A DNA stretch of 64,000 bases from Diphasiastrum complanatum (taxonomy: Eukaryota > Streptophyta > Lycopodiopsida > Lycopodiales > Lycopodiaceae). Shown piece by piece: positions 22,932 through 33,440 of the stretch. Location: NCBI GenBank assembly GCA_029204225.1, contig CM055113.1, positions 19,739,798 through 19,803,797 of the forward strand, read 5' to 3'. Position 1 is the first letter of the stretch; every line of letters starts with the position of its first letter. The translations under genes were made by a program, and so were the position numbers. The notes beneath the pieces were generated by a model that ran no database searches, was not told where the DNA came from, and saw nothing but the letters and a program-made list of their open reading frames with translations.

Positions 22932-24160
22932 CTATCCATCTCCAAGAACGATAAATCTTGATAGATCTACACTTCGAAAATCAGACATGATCCGTCTTGA
23001 TGTAACGAAGTGCGAGGTAGCTCCTGAATCATGGATTACCTCCTGTGTGTCAGGTGTTGACACTACACACATGTCTGCACAGATGTGGGCAGTCGAATTC
23101 CCGTGATTCGATCTTTCTTCGCACATCTTTGAGCTCTCTGGCTCCTCGACATAGGATGAACTATTACTATTCTTCTGTCTGCTTTGAGCTAATTTGTTTC
23201 TTGGGTTTTGGCGGCAGTCCATGGCTGCATGACCCTTCTTTTGACAGTGAATACACTCAATTTTTGGATTAAGCCAACACAAATCGACAGTATGTCCTTC
23301 ACGTTTGCATCTCACGCATGCCTTCTTGTCTCCACTATGTTGTTTCAACCTTTCTTTGTTCTTCCACTTGCCTTTGTTGGCTCCTTTTGCTTGCTGATCT
23401 CAATCCTGCCTTTGATCTGACTCCCTCTTAGGCTTGAATTGCTTTTTTGATTTCTCCCTATTGTGGTAGAGAGCTTGGTCAGAAACATCCTTGTGATCAA
23501 GGTGCTCTCGAGCTTCAACTTCTTCTCGAATCTCGACAACAGCCTTTTTGAGTGTCATTGTAGGATCTTTTGCTAGCAACGTTCTGGTTGTCTAGAAGGA
23601 TCTTGGTAAGGCTCTCAATAGATATGTAAGCTACTTCTCTGCTAACACTGCATTTTCTACTCTAGAATTGTGTAGTGAAAGGAATAGATCCTTCATCTTC
23701 CTAATAAAGGAAGTGAGGACTTTGCCATCCCACTGCAGGTTTGTTAGCTGATCTTTAAGCATCATTATCTAACTGCATGATTTCATCTGAAATCTTGTGA
23801 GTAGAGTATCCCACATCTCTTTTGTTTTAGAGAGTGTATCCAGGTCAAGAGTAAGGCTATCCTCGATGGATGATGATAAGAAGGCTATTTCCTTGTCATT
23901 CTTTTCCCTCCATTCGCGTAGCTCCTTGCATGTAATTGTAGGCATCTCCTCGGTGCCATCTACCTAGGGGAATAATCCTTCTCCCTTTAGTATCAGCGAG
24001 GTCTTAACCTTCCATGCTAGGAAGTTAGATCCCGATGAATCGAGGATTGTACAGATCTTGGATTGTATGCTGCTTATTAATGCCATTGCTGTGAATTGTG
24101 TTCTCACTTGTTGATGGTTCTTTGTTTGAATGCTTAAGGCCTCCTGGATCTGATAGCTTT
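22932..24160 (-). pseudogene. Element A gag, zinc knuckles and protease
   Basis: Two CCHC knuckles are clear: CVRCKREGHTVDLC and CIHCQKKGHAAMDC. Each fits C-x2-C-x4-H-x4-C, the nucleocapsid RNA-binding fold. After a polar linker comes the protease motif VIHDSGATSHFV with its catalytic DSGA. Further right, in mixed phases, is gag sequence of the UBN2 type (for example EIREEVEAREHLDHKDVSDQ near 23500). The gag part is heavily broken by stops. Confidence 0.75.
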
Positions 24161-24187
24161 GCGGCTATGTCAGACTATGATAGGTGT

Positions 24188-24199
24188 GCTCTGATACCA
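24188..24199 (-). other. Primer-binding site of element A
   Basis: The minus strand reads TGGTATCAGAGC, the initiator tRNA-Met type, preceded by ...TTTTTTGCATTAG. The LTR end is therefore probably ...TTGCA with four spacer bases. Confidence 0.75.
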
Positions 24200-24239
24200 C
24201 TAATGCAAAAAATGTTGAACGCAAATTGCAAATATCTTG

Positions 24240-25508
24240 CTTACAATTGTTCCATGAGATACGACTGTCGTTGAAGAAGAATGTAAATCCAGATGTGGAT
24301 TTACGATTGTCTACATCTCCTCCCCAGCTTGCATCAAAATAACCACTGAGCTGATGGAGATTGTCATTGTTGACATCTCCATAGCAGATGCACTGGTCCA
24401 TGGTAGCTCGAATATATCTCATGACTCGTATGAGAGCCTTCCAATGGGCAATGCTAGGATTAGCCACGTATTGGCTGAGCGAGCTTACAACAAAAGAGAT
24501 ATCAGGTCTTGTACAGACCATTGCGTATATGAGAGATCCTAGTATCGATCGATAAGGGTATTCTCTCATTTGCTCCACTTCCTGCTTGGTCTGGGGACAT
24601 TGGTCCTTTGACAGATGCAGGCCTGGATCCATTGGTGAGTGAGCTAATTTACAGTTCATCAAATTGTATCTGTTAAAAACATTGTGATGATACCTTTGTT
24701 GAGTGATATAAATCAGGCGATTTGCTCTGTCTCTGTGGATTTGAGTTCCCAGACAGAAGTGAGCTTCGCCCAGATCAGTCATGTCAAACTCTGAAAACAA
24801 CATCTGCTTTGAATCCTTGACCATATTGGTATTGTTGCTGAAGAGCAACATATCATCCACGTACAAGGTGATGATAATGAAGGATTGTTGTACTGACTTT
24901 GAATAGACGTTGCAAGCAACAGTGCTTGGTTTGAATCCTTGTTCAATGAGGAATGTGTTGATCCTCTAAAACCAAGCTCTAGCAGATTGTTTCAAGCCAT
25001 ACAGTGCTTTGTGGAGTTTACATACATGATTTTTCATACCTTCCAGAACATATCCTTCGGGCTGGATCATGTGAATATCTTCTTGTATCACTCCATTTAG
25101 ATAGGCTGTTTGTATATCGAGTTGATGCACTTCGAGGTCAGCAGCTACAGCATAAGACAAGAGCATTCGGACCAACAAATGTTTGACGACTGGACTAAAA
25201 GTCTCACTGTAGTCGACATTCAGGATCTGGGTGAATCCTCGTGCTACCAGTCTTGCCTTCCTTCGGTCAATTGCTCCGTTGGCATTGAATTTGATCTTAA
25301 AGATCCATTTGCAATCAATGATATTGCAGCCATTAGGGGCTTCGACTAATGACCATGTATGGTTCTTAATCAGAGAGGAATACTCTCTGTCCATAGCTTC
25401 TCTCCAAAGATCAGAGTCTGGGTGACTAAGTGCCTCTTCGACTGTCGTCGGTTCCTGTATCAAGAGACAGGCAGACTCAGGAGTATACCTTGTGGGATGT
25501 GTGCGCAC
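24240..25508 (-). pseudogene. Element B reverse transcriptase and RNase H
   Basis: The right frame (25508-24966) gives EALSHPDSDLWREAMDREYS, CKWIFKIKFNANGAIDRRKA, RLVARGFTQI, VHQLDIQTAYLNGVIQEDIH and HKALYGLKQSARAWF. The second frame begins MYVDDMLLFSNNTNMVKDSK, with the YVDD catalytic box intact. It continues DLGEAHFCLGTQIHRD, YPYRSILGSLIYAMVCTRPD and GYFDASWGGDVDNRKSTSGF. The frame ends RISWNNCKQD, within RNase H, and then reads on into element A's LTR and primer-binding site. Only about 100 bp between the two frames is broken, so this is among the better preserved domains in the window. Confidence 0.85.
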
Positions 25509-25641
25509 TCGGCTTGATCTTCTGGGAAGATTCGACTGATAAACCGCTCCTGGGATTTGTTGCTGGGTAGCAGCAACATCTTCATCTGATTCGTTGTCTC
25601 AAAGTGGGTTGACAATAGACACGCCTGACCAAAAGCTCGGA

Positions 25642-26095
25642 CTATCGTGTCAACGACAGGTGATGAGGGTTCTTCTTGAGCAACATCCTTGCTTTGAGGT
25701 CGACAAACTGATCCTCGATGAAGATTGTATCCCGGCTATACAAGATTTGCTGGGTATCAGGATCATACAGGTTATAAGTATTATCAGATGAAGTATATTC
25801 GATCAGGATGGTCTTGAGACCTTGGAAGTCCAATTTCTTCCTCGTGTCTTTTGGGATCTGTGCGTAGGCAATGCACCCAAACACTCTTAGGTTCTTCAAA
25901 GAAGGCTTAGAGCCTGCCCACACCTCGTGGGGTGTCTTGTCTGAGAGGGCCTTTGTCGAACATCTATTCTGGACGTAAGCTATAGTGTAGACAGCTTCAA
26001 CCCAGAATCTCTCAGGCAACGATGCATGCGATAACATACATTTGGCAGATTCAACCAGAGTACGGTTCTTTCCTCTTGGCTAAGCCGTAGACTGA
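25642..26095 (-). pseudogene. Element B integrase C-terminal part
   Basis: The sequence runs from KNRTLVESAKC, through MLSHASLPERFWVEAVYTIA, YVQNRCSTKALSDKTPHEVW and FGCIAYAQIPKDTRKKLDFQ, to YDPDTQQILYSRDTIFIE. These are the standard blocks of the copia integrase C-terminal half. The catalytic Asp residues lie in the deleted part. Confidence 0.8.
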
Positions 26096-26210
26096 GGACT
26101 GTAAGGAGTGATTAGAGGGAAAAAACAATGACTCAATTTGTACAAGTATCCATGCCTCTTTCCGAGTGCTAGTATCTTGTCTGTCCTATCAACTACTTTA
26201 CACTGCAGAT

Positions 26211-26641
26211 AGACAACAAAAATGTCAAACGTGGCATAATGACTTCAATATTTTGTAATATTCAGATGGATAATAAACATGCGGAATGTGGCAATGGATA
26301 CAATATATTCAAGTCGTAATGACTACAATAGTTTGCATTATTTAGATAAACAACAAGCATGACAAACGTGGTAAATGATATAATATATAAGTAATACACA
26401 TGTATTGAGCTGCTAATAGAAACAATGTTCTTGAACATCCAGAACGGCATACCTGTCAAATGATTGTGTCAATGAGCAATGTAAAAGAATAGGCTTTACA
26501 CAGAAGGCTCCCAGAACATGCTCCACACAGTCGTCGCCAAAAGTACAGGAGATAGGCTCCAATGATAGGTAGTAATGATAGGTAACTATTACAATACTCT
26601 GCAATATTAAGATAGACAATAAACATGTCAAAGGTGGCAAT

Positions 26642-26703
<62 letters not shown>

Positions 26704-26790
26704 AGGTCGTAATGAACACAATACTTTGTAATTTTTAGATAGACAACAAGCATGTCAAATGTGGATAATCATAAAATATATTAGTTATAC
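26211..26790 (+). repeat. Imperfect repeats around a shared about 50-bp module
   Basis: A module of the form 'taatgact.caata.tttg.aatatt.agat' then 'gacaa.aa.catgtcaaa.gtgg' occurs at about 26245, 26315, 26590 and 26710, with a further half copy near 26211. The copies are diverged and irregularly spaced. One is interrupted by the (TA)n tract. No coding sense is apparent. Confidence 0.6.
26644..26701 (+). repeat. (TA)n microsatellite
   Basis: About 29 uninterrupted TA units inside the repeat block. Confidence 0.95.
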
Positions 26791-26989
26791 CAACTACCGA
26801 AGTGTGCCCATCGTTGACGGGCGGGGGAACACGATTTGGGTAATAGCCGATGATTTGGATGGCGTCTGATGGTATAGGAAGAAAGCTTATGGTCGTTATC
26901 TCGCATATCTCGCAGTCAAAGAGGCCCCAAGAGAACCTTCGGTAGCTTTGCAATGTCTCGCACTGTCCGAAAAGAAAACATGAAGAAAA

Positions 26990-27046
26990 TTGTGGTTTTT
27001 GACCAGTGTGAGCTGCCCGAGAATGCTAAAGTTTTAATATATAGAT
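26990..27046 (-). repeat. Helitron-like terminus candidate, copy 1
   Basis: The minus strand reads TCTATATATTAAAACT followed about 15 bases later by GGGCAGCTCACACTGG. This TC-start sequence resembles plant Helitron 5' ends. A related motif pair occurs at 38696-38740. No rolling-circle helicase or CTRR terminus was identified. Confidence 0.25.
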
Positions 27047-27119
27047 AGTGAAGTGTGCGCGTCGATGATGACGGGCGGCCAAGGGTGTGTCTATGTGTGC
27101 GCGGGGGCGTGTGCAGTGC

Positions 27120-27221
<102 letters not shown>

Positions 27222-27542
27222 CCCCTCCCTTGCACATGTCCCTACACCCTCCCCACGCCCCTGCCCTTGTGTCCTCCCCGCATGCACTCCCTTTGCCCTC
27301 CCTGCGCACTCCCCACGCCCGCCCGACAGCGTGCTCTCCCGGAGTGCCCTCCCCTCGTGCCCTCCCTTTACCCTCCGTGCTCCCTTGCTATGCCCTCCCA
27401 TTTACTTGAATTGAGAAAAATAGGGCCAATAATTCATTGGGCCCCCAAAATGAAAAAAATTCAAAAAAAAAAGATGGGAGGGGGCATGGGGTACAACCCA
27501 GGGGCGCCATGGCTCACATACCCCCCTTCCAAGAAAGCGCGA

Positions 27543-27567
27543 GGGGGGGGGGGGGGGGGGGGGGGGG
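27543..27567 (+). repeat. Poly(G) run of 25
   Basis: A 25-base G homopolymer, possibly affected by assembly or sequencing error. Confidence 0.9.
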
Positions 27568-29464
27568 CGAGGGGGGTTTCTCCCGGGCAGTGCTCACGCT
27601 GCCCGGCTTGACGGACAACATGACGGCCCGTGAAACACTATTATTTTTCTAGCGTTCAAGGGATTTCTTCTTCAACTAAACTAATCTAGTGAGAACAAAA
27701 CAAAAAGAGCAGTCAAGGACTTCAACAACAAATGCTCAGTTTGGCAACAAAACGAGCGTCTCATTAGACTGCAACCATGATCTAGCAAAAGATCCATCTT
27801 CCCAACAAGATGGAATATCCGTGACAACACCAACACTGCCATTCGCAATAAGCAGTTGGTTTTACATAAGCGCTACAATATCCACGCTTTTCCAATTGCC
27901 TCACCATGGCCATCAAATCATCAATAAAGTGGCAGCTTGTACCATTGAAGGGCTCTCAAGTCACATCAAAGGCAAAATCTATGTGCAAACCAACACAAAC
28001 GACAAGTGTTCCTACCCATGCCAACAACGATGCTTCATTGGCAAAATGTACATTGAGCAATGGTAATCGTGTCTCAAGACCATACTACCACTGTTGTACA
28101 TCATCCATTCAATCATCTGTGAAGGCCACAATAAGCACAAGTCATCACAGAGTGAAATCCCCTGGGCCTACATAAATTGAAGGACTCTCAAGTCAATCAA
28201 AGATTAAAGTTTTGAGTGCACAACCTCAATGACAACGCTATTTTCAAAGGCGAGCAATGATGATTCCGTGGAGAATTGTACAAAGAGCATTGGTTATATT
28301 ATGGAGAGATATGGAAAACCACACAATACTTATCTCATTCCTTTTTTCCATCCATTCATTCCCTCATATTCCACCATATGATCAGTCTTGAAACTTCATC
28401 TCACTTCTCCCATCCTTGTTTCAAGACCTCATTTCCACCCGATGGATCGATCTAAACTTGCTCTGGGTTATGAATTGAAACACTTTGTAAAGCAAACAAC
28501 TCTACGACATCTACAGTAGCACACCAATGCTGTTTAAAATCTCCAAGGGAATAACACAAGAATGATAGAGGCTCTCACCAATAAAATGATGGAGGCTCTC
28601 ACCAATAAAATGCCAGTCGTGTCGCCGCAAAAAAGATCAACTTCTTGATAACTCCAAAGCACATGACTATGTGTATGAAAAAAAAAACGTCATACAAGTC
28701 TCTAGATACAATTGCTACAATTCAAAGAGCTCTCAAACTGTGCAAAGAGCTCAAAGAAATTGCAGTGACACAACAATGTCAAAAGAGAAGATCTCTGTCA
28801 ACAAAGTATTTTTGGAGATAATAGTTTATCAACTACAGTACCTTTGTGTTCGTGAAGCAGACAAATCTATGCCATCTACAACATACCATTGATATAGTTT
28901 GGCGTGAAGCAACGAACTCAAGGATGTTAGGGGTTTCCAACAACGATTAAGAGTCATGTCTTAAGTCCCAAAAAAAAAAATTCAAACAGCTACAAGAAAC
29001 GTCAAATGAAAAACTTCTACTGACAAAAGTGCTTTCAAAAGACAGTAATGAGCAAAGGAATTTTGATCCATCCAGCCCCTTCCATCTATCCACCTTTACC
29101 ACTTTCGAGATTACAACACCCCCTATCACATCCACTCCATCTTCATCTCACTGCCGTTCAGTAACCCCTTGTGTGACATTCACATCATGTCTCAAGAAAT
29201 ACTAAGCTTGTGTACATCATCCGTTGAATCATTTGCATGAGCAATTGGAAGCAAGTCATCAACGAGCCAACTCCAACCTGATTCAATCCAAATCTTCTAG
29301 AGATCGTACTTCTTCAAAGCTTCATCTCCTATGGAACAACACTTTACAAAAAGTTCCACATCTACAAGCTGCACCAACTTTGACTCCTCCAGCACCATAA
29401 GGAGCAGGGTTGTCTTAACATTGCACTTGGCGTGGGACTGCCAAGTTCTTCATGGAGGGGATAA
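27568..29464 (+). other. Probable non-coding internal region of an LTR element
   Basis: This stretch lies immediately 5' of a purine-rich tract (ATGGAGGGGATAA) that precedes the LTR at 29465. It should therefore be the 3' internal part of that element. It has no retroviral protein motif. One 125-codon frame (27689-28066) is Ser/Thr/Gln-rich without recognisable domains. A non-autonomous large element is possible. Confidence 0.35.
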
Positions 29465-30298
29465 TGTAGGATGATATTCCAAGGAGTATTCTAGCCATCT
29501 TGCGGAACATCTATAAAAATACAAGCAAGATAGGATTTAAACATAGAACTTGCCCATCAAGTTTAGGCTTTTGCAGTATCCATAATGGCTTAAGTTATTT
29601 AGTTCTAAGTTTAAACTGCCATGGGCACTGCACATAGATATGTAGTTTCCAGTTATTTCAAGTTATGTAAAAGTTAGTCACAAAGGTCCATTGGGGGTTT
29701 GTCCCATGGCACCAATGTGATTTAAAGTTAAGTTAGCCTATGAGGACTATTTGTCCCATAGTGCCTTTTTGTAAGTGACCACCATTCCAAGTATAAATAG
29801 GAGTGGAAGAGTCCATTTTCGGGAAGAACCTCATTTGCAATATATGCCTATCTTTTCTCTCTGAGTGTTCTCCCTTGTGTGGTTTCATGTATTGTGCTAC
29901 TTCACATTGTATTGTATAGTATTGATCTTGCAACAAGTTAAGTTAATCCAGGCCCTCCATTCTCTAGTAGGGTAAGCACATAGGGTGGCCATTCTTCCTC
30001 CATTCTCTAGTAGGATAAGCACATAGGGAGATTTAGTTTAGGGTTTTATCTTTTAGGTTAAGCCGTCATTTGATTTTAGTTGCTAAGTAGAGAAAAGAGA
30101 TTTAGAAGAGTGGATCTTATCCATCAGAATACTCATCCTATGCTTGTACTATCTTCTTAGTATCCATATCCAAGCTAGCTGGGAAAGCCTTAGTGAGGGT
30201 TAGTTGGGAGAAGCCATAACTCGATCTAGTTGGAGCCATAGCCAGTGTGGATGCAAAAGAGCCAATAACAAGAGAGGTGGGCTAGGCATGTCCTAACA
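29465..30298 (+). repeat. LTR of about 834 bp (element H)
   Basis: It starts TGTAGGATGATATTCC directly after a polypurine-like tract and ends ...CCTAACA. A TATA box (TATAAAT, 29792-29798) sits where an LTR promoter would be. It contains a 29-bp internal duplication (29957-29985 and 30000-30028, one mismatch). No second copy is in the window, so LTR status rests on TG...CA ends, the polypurine tract and the promoter. Confidence 0.55.
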
Positions 30299-30304
30299 CT
30301 CTTC

Positions 30305-30641
30305 TGCTGATGTCATCATATCAGATCAGGGTTTTTGTACTTCATGGTACTTGCATGATCTTCTTGATCCTTTGGAGCGTGAAGGTCAAAAAGTGTCGCA
30401 AGGATTTTCGTGTTGCTTTGAGCCATTTGACTTTTGCATCGTCTGACTTTCTCTTGCTATATCACAAAAAAATTTCTTTCATGAACTTTTCACGTTCGTG
30501 TCTCTTGGTCAGTGTGTTCGCAAACATTTTCGCTTCGTGTCTTTTCGTGATGTTCGCAAACATTTTCGCTTCGTGTCTTTTCATCAAACTGAGGGCTGAA
30601 AGCTAGTAAAGCTTTGGTAATAGAAACATTTTGTTTTTTCA
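30305..30641 (-). repeat. 3' LTR of element D
   Basis: On the minus strand it starts TGAAAAAACAAAATG, and about 235 bp align with the LTR of element A. A TG at 30305 on the plus strand would give the CA end. The TTCGCGAA palindrome of element A is changed to TTCGCAAA here. Confidence 0.6.
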
Positions 30642-30795
30642 TTTATCTTAAAATCCATTTGGAGTCTATGTATTGTTCCTTAGCAATGAGTTGTACTCCT
30701 TGTCCATTGCTTCTTTCCAGAGATCTAAATGGGCATGTGACATAGATTCCTCAACTGTGGTTTTTGGCTCCTGAATGGAATAGTGAGCGAACTCA

Positions 30796-32340
30796 TCAAT
30801 ATATCAGACAGGCTGAGTTCTGGTTCTTGTTGATCTTCTGGATGAAGTTATGACTGTGAGATTTGACTTTGTGTCTCAGCTGTCTCGGCTGCTCCTGAGT
30901 TGTAGCCTCTTCTTCTTTTTCTAGGTCTGATTGTACAGAGTGATTGTTGGAAGAAATTGAAATGGTCTTCCGATATGTGTCAGTTGTCAAGGTAGAAATT
31001 GTAGACTACATCTAGCCCTTGCCCTTCAAATCAGTAAACTGATCTTCAATAAAATTCACATCTCTGTTAGTGATAACTTTACAGATGTCTATATTATATA
31101 ATCTATACATTCCATCAATAAAATATTAGCCAACAAAAATAGTTTTAAATGAATGCTCATCTGATTTCCTTCTGTTGTCCTTTGGGACATGAGCATATGC
31201 AGGACATCCCAATGCTCTCAAAATGTTTCAATGAAGGCTTGGATCATTTCCATACTTCATGAGGGGTAGGGAGGCATTTAGTTATACATCGGTTTCGCAT
31301 GTAGGTTGTTCTTGAAACAACATGTTGCCAGAACAATTTGGGCAACGAAACATAAGTTATCTTGCATATGGCAAACTCAACTAAGGTCCTGTTCTTCCTT
31401 TCTGCCAGTCCATTCGACTGTAGAGAATAGGAAGCAACAGACTGTTGCTCGATGCCATTGGTTGAGAAATAGTCTTTGAACTCATTTGAGATGTATTCAC
31501 CATCGTTGTTGCTCTTGAGAGCTTTGATCTTCTTCCCTGTCTGCAACTCAACATTTTCTTTGTATTTTGTGAAAAACTGGAAGGCTTCATATTCGTGCTT
31601 CGCAAAATATACAACAGTTCTTTTGGAATAGTCATCTATAAAAGTAAGAAAGAATTTAGCACCAAGCAATGAAGGTGTTTACATTGGGCCACACATATCA
31701 GTATGTACAACGTCTAGCAAATATTTAGATATGTGTTCTTGATTTGACTTAAATGGTTTTCTTGCCTACTTTTCTATGATACAACTTTGGCAGACAGGAG
31801 GGTCGACAATTCGATAGTCTAAATTGGGACATGAAGAACGTCTAGACATATTACCTATCTATACATGATTACGGTGGCCAAGTCTATATTGCCAAACCAA
31901 TCCTTTATTAACAGATGCTGAACTGCTTAAAGCACAATCAGTTACAGAGTTATAATGACTAAGCCTATAGAGATATCCTTGCCTCTGTCCAAGTGTAAGA
32001 ATCCTCTTGCTTTTATCAAGAATCCGACAAATATCTACCTTAAACTCTATCTTATGTCCTAAGTTTGTAATTCGACTGACCGACAACAGATTTGTCATCA
32101 GGTTCGAGACATACAATACATTTGGTATGAGCTTCGATAATCCATTTTGAAAATTTAGTCTTACAGTATCTTTGCCTTTAATTCTGAGTGAGTTGTTGTC
32201 TCCAAGGTGAACGAATTTCTTTGTGTTGTAAGCCGAATAGTCGATGAACCATTTTTGATGGCTTGTCATATGTTCGTTGCTCCAGAATTGAGGAACCACT
32301 CCTCCGATTGTTCGACATGGTGATGGTTCACCATAAAGAC
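30796..32340 (-). pseudogene. Element D protease, integrase and RT N-terminal remnants
   Basis: Near 32300 the translation gives EEWFLNSGAT, a protease motif in which the catalytic Asp is replaced by Asn. A frameshift follows, then WFIDYSAYNTKKFVHLGDNN, LIPNVLYVSNLMTNLLSVSR and GQRQGYLYRLSHYNS (GAG-pre-integrase). Integrase (31669-31244) shows FLTFIDDYSKRTVVYFAKHE, IKALKSNNDGEYISNEFKDY, NGIEQQSVASYSLQSNGLAE and RKNRTLVEFAICK. The normally conserved Asp before NGGEY-type sequence is Asn here. Downstream (30990-30796) is the polar linker that precedes RT. The element is inactive. Confidence 0.75.
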
Positions 32341-32532
32341 TTCCTACTCGTCATTGTCATCTTCTTGGATCTTCATGTGAGATGAAAGAGGAAGACACAA
32401 AATCAGAAATCCTATTCAGGAATCAATTGCAACTTGTTGCTGAACAAGCCGCAAAGGTAGAAGTAGATTTTTTTGGCTTTATGGCAAACAAAGCACAATT
32501 AAATTGGAGAGCAGTTCGTGCGGTGAACAATG

Positions 32533-32618
32533 CTTCTTGGTTTCCAAGGGGAGGTTCGAACCTGAGACCAAAGAAACTTTGGATGTCAAGCTAACCAACT
32601 AAGACAACCCCGTTGGGT
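32533..32618 (-). mobile_element. tRNA-derived SINE-like insertion, copy 1
   Basis: The minus strand begins ACCCAACGGGGTTGTC. It has an A-box-like TTAGTTGGTTAG and a B-box-like GGTTCGAACC, and ends GGAAACCAAGAAG. It is flanked by 15-bp direct repeats, GTGCGGTGAACAATG (32518-32532) and GTGCGATGAACAATG (32619-32633), with one mismatch, as expected of a target-site duplication. A second copy lies at 35272-35360. The two RNA polymerase III box motifs and tRNA-like length point to a tRNA-derived SINE. No poly(A) tail is present. Confidence 0.75.
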
Positions 32619-32633
32619 GTGCGATGAACAATG

Positions 32634-33440
32634 GTGGCATTGACAATGAAAGGACTAGGTGTACAATGGTGGCACTGCCAATGAAATGACTGGGCACGAG
32701 CAATCTTGTTTATTTTACAGGGAACAAAGCCTCAATATACACGCCACCAAGTTTGTTTTCAAAGAGTCTTTAAGAGAACATAAAGATATGCGCGAGCGGT
32801 GGCAAACCGCAAGCTCCAAAGATGAGGTGCTTGCACAATGTTGCATAATTAAACAATGTTGGAGGATTGGCAAAGTGCGAGATGCCGACATACCAGCCAT
32901 GGATAGTTGGATGAGTTGGTGGAACATGCAAATCACTCATTGGGACGACTGCATGGTGTCGGTGAGTTTTTCCACGCAAGCATACAAATTGTAGTAGTTT
33001 TAAACTCTAATCTTGAAAAAAATGCAATTATGCCACTGTGTTCTTAAATTGATGTTTTTGAATGCACACAGGTTGTAAGTGCTGGGGAGGGGGCTAACAC
33101 TCCAAGAACCAATCTCTTTGAATCAAAGCATGGTAGCTAGCTTGCGGGGGAGGGGCATCACAACTCGGTCTCATTGTACGATGCTTATGTGTCAGATATG
33201 GTCGGTGCTCTACTCCAAGGCGCAAAGCAACATGCGTACACAATTGGCCAGACATTTGGGGAAGGGGCCAAGCCTGGAGACATTGATAAATGAAGTGCAT
33301 CTCGTGATCCAACCCGGCCCCGTGAGGTGCTCAAGACTGTCCAGAAAGGTGTGTCCAGGACACCAATGCAGCATGCACCGAAAGGTCTTGATGGGGATAT
33401 GGACACAGTACGCATGTTGTTGTAGACATGGATCAGAATA
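32634..33440 (+). pseudogene. Gene fragment with an apparent intron, unidentified
   Basis: The left part (32659-32955) encodes a coherent peptide including FVFKESLREHKDMRERWQTA, then WRIGKVRDADIPAMDSWMSW and WNMQITHWDDCMVS. A donor-like GTGAGT follows (about 32960), and an acceptor-like TGCACACAG near 33070. After it, in phase, come VVSAGEGANTPRTNLFESKH, a stop, SLYDAYVSDMVGALLQGAKQ, another stop and REVLKTVQKGVSRTPMQHAP. The continuity across a plausible intron of about 110 bp and the two stops suggest a decayed host or transposon-captured gene. I do not recognise the family. The start includes a duplicated block 'acaatggtggca' near 32629 and 32666. Confidence 0.35.

Larger units (their letters stand above)
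19672..24236 (-). mobile_element. Ty1/copia element A, full-length order but decayed
   Basis: Read from right to left the element shows a primer-binding site (24188-24199), gag with two zinc knuckles, protease, integrase, reverse transcriptase, RNase H, a polypurine tract (GAGAGGGAGC, just right of 19909) and a 3' LTR. This integrase-before-RT order defines copia. Stops and frameshifts interrupt every domain. Only about 20-30 bp of a 5' LTR remain, and beyond that lies element B. The LTR family is shared with element D. Confidence 0.85.
24237..26205 (-). mobile_element. Ty1/copia element B, truncated and internally deleted
   Basis: From the right it contains a short GAG-pre-integrase piece (KILALGKRHGYLYKLSH, about 26130-26190), then the distal half of integrase, reverse transcriptase and most of RNase H. 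The integrase core between these is missing. No LTR is present at either end. The left end stops in RNase H where it abuts element A's LTR end, and the right end stops near 26205 at a block of short repeats. Confidence 0.75.
30305..32380 (-). mobile_element. Ty1/copia element D, deleted
   Basis: From the right: protease, GAG-pre-integrase, integrase core, the start of the RT region, then a 3' LTR related to element A's. Most of reverse transcriptase and all of RNase H are missing between about 30641 and 30800. The right end fades out before the SINE at 32533, without gag or 5' LTR. Confidence 0.75.
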
